From Daucus carota subsp. sativus (lineage: Eukaryota; Streptophyta; Magnoliopsida; Apiales; Apiaceae): DNA of 64,000 bases. The notes under the pieces were generated by a model that was not told where the DNA came from, ran no database searches, and worked only from the letters and a program-made list of their open reading frames with translations. A program made the translations under genes and the position numbers. This document shows positions 44,990 to 57,686 of the stretch, piece by piece. The stretch covers positions 41,591,454 to 41,655,453 of the forward strand of contig NC_030389.2 of NCBI RefSeq assembly GCF_001625215.2, given 5' to 3'. Numbering within the stretch: the first letter of the stretch is position 1; each line of letters opens with the position of its first letter.

Positions 44990-45474
44990 GTATGAATTGA
45001 TCACCTTAGATCACATTTGCAAGTCACTTGTATATATCTCTTGTTATTACTGTATTATATATTTGGGTACGTAACTGTAAAATTTAAATTATGAAACAGC
45101 TGCTGCTAAAAAAGTCATCACTGATTCCTTAATGTCAGTTATGATTAATTTGAAGAAAATGTCATATATATGTATATTCATCCGCAAATAAATATTTATA
45201 TGTATTATATATGTATTTTCCTACTCAACTAATATTTGAAGTTTAAGTGAAATGTCAACTGAATTTAATTCAATTTTCAGTCTAATTACTAATTATTAAA
45301 TCGGTTAACCCCTTATTTCCCCAGCCTAATTGCTGATTAATTAGTTAATCCCTTATTTGTCCAGTATATTTACATATCCATATGCCAATTGCCAGGTAAT
45401 AGTAATATATTATCAATATTAGTCTCATCTCATGCATGCAAAATGACTAGGGTTTGAATTGTGTGTTATTGCAG
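44990..45474 (+). other. Predicted 5'-UTR intron of PHT1 copy 1
   Basis: Donor GAGCTACAG/GTATGA at 44990 and acceptor GTTATTGCAG/CAAAAG ending at 45474, 485 bp in all. It leaves 37 bases of second leader exon before the ATG at 45512. Introns in this position are known in plant PHT1 genes. Confidence 0.6.
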
Positions 45475-45511
45475 CAAAAGTTAGGTATCCAAGTAATCAA
45501 GCTAGCTAGCC

Positions 45512-47119
45512 ATGGTTCGCCAGCAGCTGGAAGTGCTTAACGCACTTGATGTTGCCAAGACTCAACTCTACCATTTCACCGCAATTGTCATAGCCGGAAT
45601 GGGCTTCTTCACTGACGCCTATGATCTCTTCAGCATTTCCATGGTCACCAAGTTACTCGGACGCCTCTACTACCACAAAGTAGGCGCTCCGAAGCCCGGT
45701 GTCCTGCCTCCGGGCGTCTCCTCTTCAGTCACCGGGGTCGCCCTTGTCGGAACCCTAGTAGGCCAACTCTTCTTCGGGTGGCTAGGCGACAAAATGGGCC
45801 GTAAAAAAGTCTACGGTCTTACTCTTCTTGTCATGGTTGTTTGCTCAGTTGCCTCGGGGCTTTCCTTCGGGAGTAGTCCCAAAGGTGTCATGACAACTCT
45901 TTGTTTCTTTAGGTTTTGGCTAGGGTTTGGCATTGGCGGAGATTACCCTCTTTCCGCTACAATTATGTCGGAATACGCTAATAAAAAGACACGTGGCGCG
46001 TTCATTGCGGCTGTTTTCGCGATGCAAGGGTTTGGAATAATGGCGGGTGGAATTGTGGGAGTGATTGTTTCGGCCGCTTTCGATCATGCTTACCCTGCAC
46101 CAACTTACGAAGTAAATGCACTAGCTTCGACAGTGCCCGAATCTGATTATATTTGGCGGATTATATTAATGTTCGGTGCTTTACCAGCCGCATTGACGTA
46201 CTATTGGCGAATGAAAATGCCCGAAACTGCCCGTTACACCGCGCTTGTCGCGAAAAATGCTAAACAAGCAGCTACAGACATGGCGAAAGTGTTGCAAGTC
46301 GAGATCGAGCCCGAGGAGGCGAAAGTAGCCCAAATTGCGCAAGACACTCGAAACTCTTTCGGATTGTTTTCAAAACAATTCGCGAAACGCCATGGCCTTC
46401 ACTTACTCGGGACATGCTCCACGTGGTTCTTACTCGACATCGCGTTCTACAGCCAAAACCTCTTCCAGAAAGACGTTTTCACAGCCGTCGGATGGATCCC
46501 GCCAGCAAAAACAATGAACGCCGTCCAGGAAGTGTACAGAATTGCCAAAGCGCAGACCATAATTGCGTTATGCAGTACCGTTCCTGGATACTGGTTCACC
46601 GTGGCATTTATCGATATCATGGGGAGATTCGCAATTCAATTGATGGGATTCTTTTTCATGACGGTCTTCATGTTTGCGCTAGCCATTCCCTACGATCACT
46701 GGACCGAAAAGTCGAACCGCATAGGGTTTATCATAATGTATTCACTTACTTTCTTTTTCGCGAATTTTGGGCCTAATGCAACAACATTTGTTGTACCCGC
46801 GGAGATTTTTCCCGCCAGATTGAGATCGACATGTCACGGAATTTCTGCTGCAGCGGGTAAAGCCGGGGCAATCGTCGGAGCTTACGGTTTTCTTTATTCG
46901 TCACAAAGTAAAGATCCGGAAAAAACCGATGCAGGGTACCCTACGGGAATCGGGGTGAAGAATTCGCTTATTGTTCTCGGCGTTGTTAATTTTCTGGGAA
47001 TGGCGTTTACGTTTTTAGTTCCCGAACCGAAAGGTAAATCACTGGAGGAATTGTCGGGGGAGAATGAAGAAGATGACGATGTTCCAGCAGCAGCTCCTTC
47101 TCGCACAGTCCCCGTGTGA
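45512..47119 (+). CDS. High-affinity inorganic phosphate transporter, PHT1 family (copy 1)
   Basis: Single coding exon of 535 residues. PHT1 proteins are plasma-membrane H+/phosphate symporters of the major facilitator superfamily with 12 membrane segments and a large central cytosolic loop. The PHT1 signature [13 protein letters not shown] is at residues 142-154. The MFS loop motif is [12 protein letters not shown] (91-102). TM1 carries FFTDAYDLF with Asp35 and Asp38. The central loop is near residues 230-290, the later [20 protein letters not shown] segment is intact, and the C-terminus is the family's RTVPV. The start [13 protein letters not shown] aligns with other PHT1 proteins. Codons, mainly in the first half, are visibly richer in G/C at third positions than those of the second copy at 60744. 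Phosphate-starvation induction is predicted from the upstream P1BS site. Confidence 0.96.
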   Translation: MVRQQLEVLNALDVAKTQLYHFTAIVIAGMGFFTDAYDLFSISMVTKLLGRLYYHKVGAPKPGVLPPGVSSSVTGVALVGTLVGQLFFGWLGDKMGRKKVYGLTLLVMVVCSVASGLSFGSSPKGVMTTLCFFRFWLGFGIGGDYPLSATIMSEYANKKTRGAFIAAVFAMQGFGIMAGGIVGVIVSAAFDHAYPAPTYEVNALASTVPESDYIWRIILMFGALPAALTYYWRMKMPETARYTALVAKNAKQAATDMAKVLQVEIEPEEAKVAQIAQDTRNSFGLFSKQFAKRHGLHLLGTCSTWFLLDIAFYSQNLFQKDVFTAVGWIPPAKTMNAVQEVYRIAKAQTIIALCSTVPGYWFTVAFIDIMGRFAIQLMGFFFMTVFMFALAIPYDHWTEKSNRIGFIIMYSLTFFFANFGPNATTFVVPAEIFPARLRSTCHGISAAAGKAGAIVGAYGFLYSSQSKDPEKTDAGYPTGIGVKNSLIVLGVVNFLGMAFTFLVPEPKGKSLEELSGENEEDDDVPAAAPSRTVPV

Positions 47120-48130
47120 ACAGCTTGATATGAGCTGCTGATACATTGTGTGTGCATGTTCTACTTTCATGTAAGAACGGTTAATTTAATAATGGCCAGG
47201 TATAAAGGTCTCGGTTGATTTTATATTATGTTATTTATTTTATTTTGACGAATTATGTTATTCATTCAAGTATGAAAAATGTGGAAGTACAGGAATTGTA
47301 GCTTCTTTTTGTATGTTTGTCTTAAGTATATACAATATACTTGACTAGGGGCCTCAGAAAAGAATATTCCTGGGTTTTGTAAGGGTTGATAGTATCTGTT
47401 TGTAATTGTGATATTTAATTCTATAAAAGTTGTTAAGTAACTTTTCTTTTGGACATAACCACTTTGTTTACACTTTGTTTTGTAAGGGAAGAATGTCTGC
47501 AGTTTACTTTCCCGTCAGATTCGATAGTTTACGACTAAAATACTGCCTCATCCACTTTTACCCTTTTTTTTTACATGTTCCGATTCTTTATATATTAATA
47601 TTCCGACAAAAAAAGTAAACATTATAGTATAAAATTAATATCATGTTCACTGTTTTCATGTACTATACTCGTTTAACATTAAATACTTATCAATTTTTCT
47701 CAATATTTTCTTTCTTTTATCTTGTACTTTATATATTTTTTCAATCACCGTAACTAACTCATGTCTAAATAAATGAGAGGGAAATAGAAAATATTTAATA
47801 TTATATTTCACAATTATGAGCACAAATATTTTTGATGGAAATCGTCTCTTTTTGTTTGTTCCTATAAATTCCACCAGTTTCCAACGTATGTCTATGCTCA
47901 CCCGCCGCTTGACACTCTCATAAAATATAGATCATAATTTCCTGACATTTCTCACACCAAGAGTATACACCCGAAATTTTCTTCTACATATACTATTTTC
48001 GTTTATTTTTGTTATTCCATTAATCCATTCTGTTTCATGACACAAACTTAATATATTTTTTGCGGGGATAAGAACTTATAAACCCCATGCTCCCTCGAAC
48101 TCACGATCATCCTGCGCATCTTTTGACATA
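47120..48130. other. 3' flank of PHT1 copy 1 and spacer
   Basis: 3' untranslated region followed by AT-rich DNA with no recognised feature. Confidence 0.3.
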
Positions 48131-48390
48131 TACTCCCTCCGTCCTAAAATAGTTATCACATTTGATTTTGTTCCGATCAAATTGACTAAAGTTTGACTGA
48201 AATTTATTAATATTTTATCAATTTATAAAATAAAAAAAAATGTCACCGAAAACAACTTTTAATCTACTTTAAGATGTAATTTTCAGTTTTTTAAAATAAT
48301 AAGCGAATCACTTATAATCTTTGATCAAAATTTGGTCAATTTTACCAACAATAATAGAAATGTGACAATTATTTTGAGACGGAAGGAGTA
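48131..48390. mobile_element. Stowaway-like MITE
   Basis: Left end TACTCCCTCCGTCCTAAAAT; right end ATTTTGAGACGGAAGGAGTA. Arms pair through AATAGTTATCACATTTGATT and its near-complement. Confidence 0.8.
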
Positions 48391-49891
48391 TGGTGCATGA
48401 ATCCAACTAGAACGACTACACATACATGCACGAAAAAGATTATCAATCACTGCCTTATTGTCAACTTTGTTCTCCCTTGGAATATCTGTTTACAACTTGG
48501 TTCCTAACCGCCAAAAAGAAATATATCTACTGGAACTATTTCATGAAACGACTCGTGCGGTGATGGCCTATTCCTCGTAAAATAGCATGATCAGAGAAAG
48601 TCAGAGGCTTGTGAAACTTGCGAGTTACAAATTGTGCATACATCTCTGACTTTCCTTCTAAAATTTGACTCTTTCTAGACTCAGGCCCGCTGATATTTTA
48701 GACTGCGATGGGTAGTCTGGATAATGCTACTAGCTCCCATCAAGTCACACACTTGCACTAGCTAGAGAGAGAGAATCATTTGAATAAATAATTTAAAGTT
48801 ATAAACTCAAAAGAGAGCAAATAAGTACTATTTGAAGATTATCAAACAAGAGCAATATATTACATTTTATTAACATGTGAATAATTTAAAATTGACAAAA
48901 TAGTATATTAGAAGAAATGCAATACTTGTAAAATCATAGATATTGGAAGTTACTGTATTTAATTGTTTTGTATTTCCTCCGTCCGTTGATTGTTCTTGTT
49001 TTCAATCTTTGTTTTTCCAAAAAGTTAATGCCAAATATAGTATGTTAAATGATAATTTTCTACTGTTTTTGACATATATTTTCAATTACATACATTTTTC
49101 ATTTCAAAATAAGCATTTTAAATTTTTATGTATATTTTAAAATATAAGTAATTTATTGTTATGTTTTATTTTATCAAGAAAACTCTCAATTAAATTATAG
49201 AAGTTTAAATACTAATCATAAGAAAAGAAAATTATATAAAATTTTGGTTTCCATTCTAACATATGTTTAAAATATTAAAAAGATTATTATTTTTAAAATA
49301 TATTAAAACGATTATCCACAACTCTCAACTTTCGGACAACCTTTGACATCTTCGTATGTGTAATCATTTCATAAGAATATAAAATATTTAGAAATTTGGG
49401 GCATGCAATGTTTGAAAAGGATTCCACTCTTTTATCCAAAAAGAGAAATAATAATTGACATATGTAAAACAGGAAACGTAATGTAAACCTATGCCAAGTG
49501 GATGAAACAAAAAGACGGCAAGCCCCTAGCTAAGCATCAAACATGTGAGATAAAAACACAAACAAAAATAACACTTTTAGACGTATACCATGCTTTAAAT
49601 TAATTTATACATACTCCATATATTAATGTATACGGAGGATGGCGGACTGTTTCGCAAACTGAGTTTATCACTTATTTAGAAGATAAGTAGTTTCAACTTA
49701 TTTATGTACCGTTTGACAAGGTAAGAGAAATATTTAAAATGAGGCTTAAAAGCCCTTAAAAAATAATTTGGAAATTTAGTTTTTTCTGGATTTGGATCGA
49801 GCTTATCATAACAAAATAAGTCACGGGTATTCAAACACTTTCAATAACTTATAAGTTCAAACCAACTTTTCATTTATTAATCCATGTCTTT
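48391..49891. other. Gene-free spacer with decayed repeats
   Basis: Includes a short sequence at 48541 (TCATGAAACGACTCGTGCGG) nearly identical to one at 4751. A small inverted repeat flanks 48594-48660 (GAAAGTCAGAG and CTCTGACTTTC). There is a lone Stowaway-like left end near 48976 (TTTCCTCCGTCCGTTGATTG), and a decayed hAT-like MITE around 49640-49860. No gene. Confidence 0.3.
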
Positions 49892-50212
49892 GGGGCCGTT
49901 TGGGTAGCTTAAAATAAGTGTTTTTTGCTTAAATAAAAAAATGAAGCAGAAATCAGAATCAAGTTAAGACTTATAAGTGATTAAAGTGTTTGGGAAAGAA
50001 GTAGAAATCATGAAACAAAAGCTAGTATTCTTAACTTCTTTTAAGTGCTCCTTGATTTTTTACACAAACAGTACGAATAAGTGCTTATAACTTAAAAGCC
50101 CGACGGTGCTTATAACTTAAAAGCCCGGAAGCCGGGCTTTTAAGTGTTTACCAAACACCACCTTTATTTTAAGCAATAAGTCACTTTTTTTAAACTCCGT
50201 CAAACGGCCTCG
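49892..50212. mobile_element. hAT-like MITE (GGGGCCGTTTGG terminus), composite
   Basis: Begins GGGGCCGTTTGGGTAGCTTA and ends CTCCGTCAAACGGCCTC. An extra stretch (GCCCGACGGTGCTTATAACT, then a GCCCGGAAGCCGGGC hairpin) suggests two family members joined or an internal duplication. Confidence 0.6.
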
Positions 50213-51172
50213 TACATTCTCTAATTTATGTACACACTTTATTTCAAATTTGCGTGTAACACTTTTCTTTGCCAAACAACTTGTACACACACGCCGTAGC
50301 ATTGCGAATGCTGTGAATAAAGTCGCAGGTTTATTTGAAAAAACAGGAGTCGCTTAACAAACAAGAATGGTGCATAAGCATAACCGTGAGTATCCATCTA
50401 TTTCTTCTACCGGCCGAGACAATTAGCAAGGAAGAGAAAAAAAGTGGAGTGCATTCCACCATATGCGGTCCAGCAGGGACTCTCGAGGCTTAAACATTCC
50501 TCATCCAAAAAAAATAAAAAATTATAATAGAATTAATATTTCATATATAAGCCTTCTAGAAAAATAATTAGTAGTGTTCAGTAATAATTTTGATATGTAT
50601 GATTTTATATTTGATACTGAAAAATAATATTCTAAAAAACGCATTAAGCGACTGCTAGACAGAATCGGGTCTTGAAACACTTCGATTTTGTACTAAGCAG
50701 ATGATTAAGTGCATTCAAAAATTAAGGGTACAATTGAGCGGATTAAACGGTTATTACGCAGTCAAAATGATGTTGACTTGAATTAATTATTTATAGAGTA
50801 AAATTCAAAATTGTGGCCAAAGTTTCAAATTCTCATAAACATGGTCAAATTTTGACTCCACTTTTTAAAAATGTGGCTCCCGTTAAATGTCACTAACAGA
50901 AGCCTAACGGGAGCCAATTTTTTAAAAACGGATCAAAGTTTGGCCACTTTTTTGAGAATTTGGAACGAACCGAAGAGTAAAAATAAATTTCAAATTAACT
51001 CTTTTTGTCTAGAATTTACATTTAACTTTTAAAAAAATTATACTTGTAACATAAATTTGGTACCCTTAAGGAGACAAACAATCACCTTACCCCGCACACA
51101 ATTTCCGGGAAGTTGTCAGCAATCTGCCAAACAAATCCGCGGACAGGGACATGCATAATATAGTAAAACTAA
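50213..51172. other. Intergenic, weak inverted repeat
   Basis: Around 50800-50970, AAAATTGTGGCCAAAGTTTC and GATCAAAGTTTGGCCACTTT suggest a small decayed foldback element. No gene. Confidence 0.3.
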
Positions 51173-51535
51173 GAGCAACTCCAGCAGATTCCTTATTTGG
51201 AGTATTAAACCAAAATATGAGGAATATGGGAAAATAATCCACTCCAACAGTATCTTAGTGATTCCCTAAATCACTAAGATCCACTAGCCATCCCTTATCC
51301 TTAGGGAACCTCTCTCCTCTCCTAAATCTTATTTTATAATAAATTTTGAATACAAACATGTTCTCTCTCTTCACCTATTGCAATAATGGTAACTTTTAAT
51401 AATAAAATAGTATATAAGGAATGAATATAAGGAATATTGTTGGAGGTGAGAATAGCTATTATTATCTTAAGTCACTAGGATCCAATATTTTATATTATAT
51501 TTAAGGAATAGGCTAAGATGCTGCTGGAGATGCTC
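51173..51535. mobile_element. Harbinger-like MITE (GAGCAACTCC/GAGATGCTC ends)
   Basis: Left GAGCAACTCCAGCAGATTCC, right ATGCTGCTGGAGATGCTC, with TAA at both borders. The internal block TTTTATAATAAATTTTGAAT and TAACTTTTAATAATAAAATA resembles the elements at 13131 and 15534, so it is a related subfamily. Confidence 0.7.
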
Positions 51536-52529
51536 TAAGGTATAACTTGTAAAATTAGATAAATATTACGTCTACGCTGGTGTGAATGCACGTCGTGATT
51601 AAAGACAATAGTGGACCTTAAAATAAGTCTTTTTTCTAAATTCCAAAATACAAAATAATTAATTCTTGTATCATTTGTCATTGCCTCACTGATTGCTTCA
51701 GTTAACGCGGCTTATTGATGGGACCGGAACGTTAAATTAATTTAAGCCTCTTATATTAGGCTGCACCAAGTTTTAAAAAATTCCAAAGGTCGACATCAGA
51801 ATCTAACCCTAATGTCACTCCCACAGTTATTTAACTTTAAGCCTTTGTTGACTTTAGATATCATTAAGCAAGTCAATGCTATACCTACAGGTTACTACCA
51901 GCAAATATTAAAATTATATTCTATTATAAATCAAAATTTTAGTTGAAATTAAAAACTTATAAATTATTTAAATGGAAAAGTTAGTGTGAGAAATATTTTG
52001 ACTAACTTATTATAAACAGAACGCTAAATTATTTATTATCAAAATTATTAGTTAATCAAAATTAATATACATTATTATATTTTAATATATAAAATTTTGC
52101 AGAGAAATCGAGATAAATTGTTCAATTCTGGTCAGTCTGCCGCGATGAGCCGCTGACAGTCTTCTTTCAATTCTTCAACCTTTCTAGGCAGGGTGTTTGA
52201 ATCGTTGCCACTTCGTTTTTTATTTGATGGATATATAAGTAATAATTAAAAAATTCTTTATGACGTAAAAGCGAAGTTCATGGTACTCCAGTAGTTGAAA
52301 ATATATTGGTCATAATTAAGATACGTTTTTAAGAACTTTAAGATAAATATTAAAATTTTTAATAACGTTGCAGAGGTCAAATAATATAATTGTCAGCTTA
52401 AATTCTATGTCACTATACTATTTATTTCAAAATGGAATTTTTCACTCGGTTTTCATGGAGGAAAGGAAAATAATTTTTCCAGACCCACCAGAAATGGGGA
52501 CCATTGAACGTCTAAAAATCATTGCGTAT
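51536..52529. other. Intergenic, no feature recognised
   Basis: AT-rich DNA without supportable coding or repeat features. Confidence 0.3.
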
Positions 52530-52784
52530 TACTCCCTCCGTCCACTTCAGTTATATACATTGAGGGACGGAGATGCGACGCAGACTTTAATGCTCCTGTA
52601 AAGTATAGTTCTATAACTTATTTTTAAAATTTTTATTCTCTGAATAAAAGTTTGAATGTTATATTTTTATCAGAAAAAAAGAATTTAAAAATAAGTTATA
52701 GAACTATATTTTATAAAAATATTGAAATACGTGTCGAACATTGAAAAAAAAATGTATAGAATTAAATTGGACGGAGAAAGCAGT
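52530..52784. mobile_element. Stowaway-like MITE, family of 8743-8984
   Basis: Left end TACTCCCTCCGTCCACTTCA; the right end is eroded (TTGGACGGAGAAAGCAG). Shares GACTTTAATGCTCCTGTAAA and GAATAAAAGTTTGAATGTTA with the copy at 8743. Confidence 0.75.
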
Positions 52785-53395
52785 TAATTGAATGTATTAT
52801 TATTTTCATCTTTCAACATGTAAACCACGAATCATGTAGTATCATCAAATATCCGGGAACAGGCAACTTTAAGAATTTATTTCCGGATTCCTGTATACTG
52901 GATCTTGAAGAAAATTACATCGCAAAATAATCACAATTAATAGACCGAAAGGAAGGTGAAAGACAGGTTGAAGTTTCTTTTGATGTAATGTCCAAACCAA
53001 ATAACCAGGAAAAAATATCTCGTGGGGTCTTCAGATAAATAAGTTTGTCTGAAAATTGGGCGGAAGGCGAGGTTGCTTATAATTTAAGCATTACGTCGAT
53101 TATGCATAATGCTGACTGCAGGCCATCGATTAAAATTATTCGATTGGCCAGGTGACTCTCGCGGCAATTTCATGTTCATTTTAGCAAATCACTGAGGCCA
53201 GTATTTCGTGTCAAAGTTCGAAGAAACTGAAATCTTCAGGCTCTTCACTACAATCGAAACTTGTAAATAAAGTTGAAACTCGGGACAACAGATAAAATAA
53301 AACAAAATATTTAGAGTATAAATATTTATATATTTATATAAAAAACAACTTTATTTTATTTTTTTGAAATTTATGATTCCTCGGTAGAAGCGAAA

Positions 53396-54952
53396 TCAAT
53401 ATACTTATATAAAGGAGAAGCGAGGGGCGTGTAGGTGGCGCCTCTCACATCGCTCCGTTCTATTTTTCTAATTTTCTGGAATTTTTGGATGAAAAATATC
53501 AGAAATTAGAATTACTTTTTTTAGTTTCGGGTATATTAGAAGCAAGTTTCAGAATCTGATTTTGTTTCATATTATTTATGGAATATACTAACTTGAAAGT
53601 TTTAATCTGATTTTGTTTCCAATTATTTAATTATGGGAAAGAGTAGCTCACAAGTCTCTATGCACCTATAAATAATTTTATGGAATTTTTGGATGATAAT
53701 ATCAAAAATTAGAACTACCTTTTTTTAGTTTCGGGAATATTAGAAGCAAGTTTCAGAATCTGATTTTGTTTCTGATTATTTATGGAATATTATGGAATAT
53801 ACTAACTTGAAAGTTTTAATCTGATTTTGTTTCCAATTATTTAATTATGGGAAAGAGTAGCTCACAAGTCTCTATGCACCTATAAATAATTTTATGGAAT
53901 TTTTGGATGATAATATCAAAAATTAGAACTACCTTTTTTTAGTTTCGGGAATATTAGAAGCAAGTTTCAGAATCTGATTTTGTTTCTGATTATTTATGGA
54001 ATATATTAACTTGAAAGTTTTAATCTGATTTTGTTTCAGATTATTTAATTATGGGAAAGAGTAGCACGCAAGTCTCTCTGCACCTATAAATACCCTTATA
54101 AATTGTAGGGTTTTGGATTATTTAAACACAACCTTCTCTGTTCAATAAAACAACCCTACCTCTCTTGGGTGATAGTTATCAGCTTGCTCGATTTCTAACT
54201 CGGTGGTGCCGTTATTCTGCAAAGAAGTGAAAGCTGTTTATACAACATTAAAAAATAAAGATTGTTGTAAGCAAAGATAGTTATAGACCGCTATGTGGGA
54301 GTCGACAAATCCAGCATTCTTGACATGATATTGATGGATGATATCAATAAATTAACTATGATGTATGTTTGTTGGTTATTCTTTTATAATATTTGTTTTG
54401 TTCATCGGACATGTTTGTTGTTGTTAATTTTTATATGATTTACTTTGTATACATGAAAAAATTATTCATGCATAATTTGTTTGCTCCGTTCAAGCATCTT
54501 TTAAGTGATGGTTGTTTATACGTACTTAAAAATAAAAGTCGTTACAAGTAAGAGTAGTTATAGACCGCTATCTCACGGATTTAAATTAGATGTTTTTGTG
54601 CACAATCAATCCAAAAAAATTGAAGGAGGGTGACAATGTAAGATCATGATTACTTTTTAAAAAACACAAATAAAATTAAGATTCGTTGTGCTTTAAATTG
54701 TTAATTACGTGTATAAATTTATTTTCAATTTTCACCATAAATTATTGTCCAATTTTGCAATTTTATATATTATTATTGGTTTGACATCAAGATTTTTATA
54801 ATATAATATTTATTTTATCCTACAAATATTAATTTTGAAACATTAATATACATTTTATAGACAGCTACAAAATTATTTTATTCTACAAATATTAATATTA
54901 AATCATTAATATAATATTTATAGGCCGCCGCAACGCGCGGATTCTCAACTAG
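53396..54952 (+). mobile_element. Non-autonomous Helitron, 1557 bp
   Basis: The 5' end is TCAATATACTTATATAAAGG followed by AGAAGCGAGG. The 3' end is a GC-rich hairpin (CCGCCGCAACGCGCGG, 54925-54940) followed by ATTCTCAACTAG ending at 54952. It sits between A (53395) and T (54953) with no target duplication. TC start, hairpin, CTAG end and A/T insertion are the Helitron hallmarks. No Rep/helicase protein is encoded. Internally it holds a three-copy tandem array and two copies of a TAGTTATAGACCGCTAT block (near 54280 and 54557). Confidence 0.75.
53470..54100. repeat. Tandem array inside the Helitron, 204-214-bp period
   Basis: Three successive copies share TTAGTTTCGGGAATATTAGA, CAAGTTTCAGAATCTGATTT and GGGAAAGAGTAGCTCACAAG. 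The anchor AC(T)TAACTTGAAAG falls at 53587, 53801 and 54005 (one variant reads ATTAAC). The second period is longer by a 10-bp duplication of TATGGAATAT. Confidence 0.85.
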
Positions 54953-56144
54953 TTAATCAAAAAAAACACGCATATATATTATAATTATGCAGTAGAACTG
55001 AAATGTATTAATTTTAAATAAATGTAAGAACAAGTAGTTTTTTATATATATAATTAAGAATTTCACCCGTGTGTAATATATCCTAAAATATATCCAGCAA
55101 GTACCTTAAATTTTGTTGTCAATTTTATTCTTCAAATAATATGTCAAACATATTACTAATATGATTATTTGCATAATTTATGTGCATAAAAAAGATATCA
55201 TTATCATTAATGTGAATCTAATCGGTGACAAATGATATTTAGGAAAGATTTGGTAAAGAATATTTGTAAATACTTTTTTTAATATTTAGCATTTTTTATA
55301 AAATAATAACAATAATTTTTGGTATGTACGTTTTTTTTTTTAAACCTGGTATGTACGTTTTTGTTTAATTGCTATTATAAATGCTGATAGCAAATAGTTG
55401 ACTCAGACTCTTGTATCATAGGTTAATAACGAATCTGGACCTACACACAAAAAACGGGGAAGAAGAAGAACAAAAAGAAATTTCTTTTCAGAGAAAATAA
55501 GAGGAAGCATCCACAATTAAGTTGTATTATAGCGAAATACCCTTGACAGACAATTAGATTTTTAATGGATTTAAATTCTTGTTCATACTACACGCTTACG
55601 AGATTCGGTTGTTTAACTTTAAGCAGTAACTCCCCCAGAGTGTTTCACACCCGATTGTAAATATATCTGAAAACTGAAATTTTTTAAAATCTTAAAATCA
55701 TAATCATTATTATATCTTCTGCAAGAGTGGACGATGAATCAATTATTTGATATTTATATATCTTTATTTTATAAGTATGAATTCAAAATTCCTCAATTTT
55801 TTTTTAAGGAATCCAGCTGAATCGACAGTTTGGTTCATGATTACAATGTTCAATCATAGAAAATAAAATAAAAAATATAGATCTAATTCACATTATACAA
55901 AATCGAGCCCAAAATTAACCATTTGATAGCAAGTCTGGTTCCGAGGGTCGCTAGACAGGTTTAGTATTGAATGCTGGGATCAAAGAGAAAGAGTTGACTC
56001 GGACTTCTGTACATACAAGACAGACTTTTGCATCACATTAAGTGAGACATGGACCCAAGATGGACGACATATAAAATTAAGGCAAAAGACCCGTTGTAAT
56101 TTCTTTTTCTTCGTTTTTCTTCAAGGACCGGTTGTAATTTCTTG
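54953..56144. other. Gene-free spacer
   Basis: AT-rich; no supportable gene, RNA or repeat recognised. Confidence 0.3.
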
Positions 56145-56386
56145 TACTCTCTCCGTTTTGAAATATAAGTCGTTTGACTTTTTTGCACGTATTTTTTGGT
56201 CTTTTGACCACATGTTTGAAATCATTCTTTTTGAAATTTTCTTTTTCTAAATAATAATATCAATCATATATTTTAATTCAAAAAAAAAAGAAAATCTCAA
56301 AAATAACCATTTTTAGCATTTGGTCAAAAGGTTTAAAAATGCGTGCTAAAAAATCAAACCGCTTATATTTCAAAACAGAGGGAATA
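56145..56386. mobile_element. Stowaway-like MITE, family of 21805-22052
   Basis: Left end TACTCTCTCCGTTTTGAAAT; right end ATTTCAAAACAGAGGGAATA. Arms carry AAGTCGTTTGACTTTTTTGC and its complement. Confidence 0.8.
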
Positions 56387-56559
56387 ATTTCCTGGGTCGG
56401 AAGAGGTATATTATTCCTATTAACGGACTCGATTTTGAATCCAAAACAAATTTAATCTCCTTGAAGTTAACTTGCATGCCGCTGCGTTTGATAACAGGCT
56501 GCCGTGGTTTAGAGTTTTTAAGAATTTGGATGTCCAAACCACAGAACCAGAGGGACCGC

Positions 56560-56792
56560 GAGTAAACTTAAAAAAATGTTTCTTATTTAAAATAAAGAAA
56601 TAGACTACGAGTGAGAAGTAAATTAAATTTTGTAAATGAATAGACTGTTTGGGAAAGAAATAGAAGTTTTGAAGCAAAAGCTAGCTTTTTATAAATATTA
56701 ATTCTGACTTTTTATACAAACGGATCAAAAAAAAGTAGAAAACAGCTTCTTATCAAAAAAAGCCGTAAATGTTGTTTGCCAAACAGGCACAA
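56560..56792. mobile_element. Decayed hAT-like MITE
   Basis: Right end GTTTGCCAAACAGGCAC; inner words GTTTGGGAAAGAAATAGAAG and TTTTATACAAACGG are those of the GGGGCCGTTTGG family. The left end is eroded. Confidence 0.45.
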
Positions 56793-57686
56793 AGATTATT
56801 CGACTCGTAATTTACAGAGATTTCCTAAAATTCTCTCTGTTCTTAAAGTAGTCTTCATGAAAGTCCAAATTCTTTTATTTATTTTATCTGATTTGTTTTC
56901 TTCAACAATGTTCTTCTTCGAGGAAGTCTTTCTCCAATTTCGCTTGGGTTTGGTTTTTTTCCATAGATCTATATCATCGGAACTTCTGGTTTATTTTTTT
57001 TATTTGATTCAAGTGGAGCCTATTGGATACGAGAGTTAATAGTCTATTTTGTGGTTTTTTTTAGATCTAAATTTCTTTTTTAATTTGTTTTCAGTTTGCT
57101 TTTATTACGATTTTCGACTTGTATTTTCAGGTTGTTTTCTCTCATTGATGAGAGCTTTTTTTTGCTTCTAATTAATTGTGAGGAAGGTGTTGATTTGGTG
57201 ATGAAAATTTGTACGGAATCACAATTCTGGTCGATAGCTCTATCAGTGATGAAGAAGGTACCACTAATTTAACAAGAATGCATGAAAGAGGTACATGTGT
57301 TTGTATATACGTTATCATCAAAATATAATTTCATTGTCTATTTATGATAACAAGCGATTGTAATTTATTATTTTTTCGACTCGATCATTGGTATAGATGA
57401 CGTATGGCTTTTTATTATTAGATCAACACTTTTGTTTGTTTTTTTTTAAAGAATTTGGATGTCTTGCGTGAAACCAATCTAAAAATCATACTCTCTGAGT
57501 ACAAATTACATATTTCTTTGAGTTTTTTTAAAAAGAAATTGATACATATTTGATTAAATATTATAAATTATTTATTTGTTATATGAAAAGATAAAAAATT
57601 AAACTACATGTCCTTCTCAGTTTTTTTAAAGCCAAATTGACCATTTTTTGATTAAATATTAAAAAATATTTATTTATTATTTTATA
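56793..57686. other. Gene-free spacer
   Basis: T-rich on the plus strand; no convincing gene. Short frames here lack any recognisable domain. Confidence 0.3.

Noticed and set aside
48050-48125. tRNA/SINE-like segment with CTCGAACTCACGATC
   Set aside because: Only a B-box-like word is visible; no A box at the right distance.
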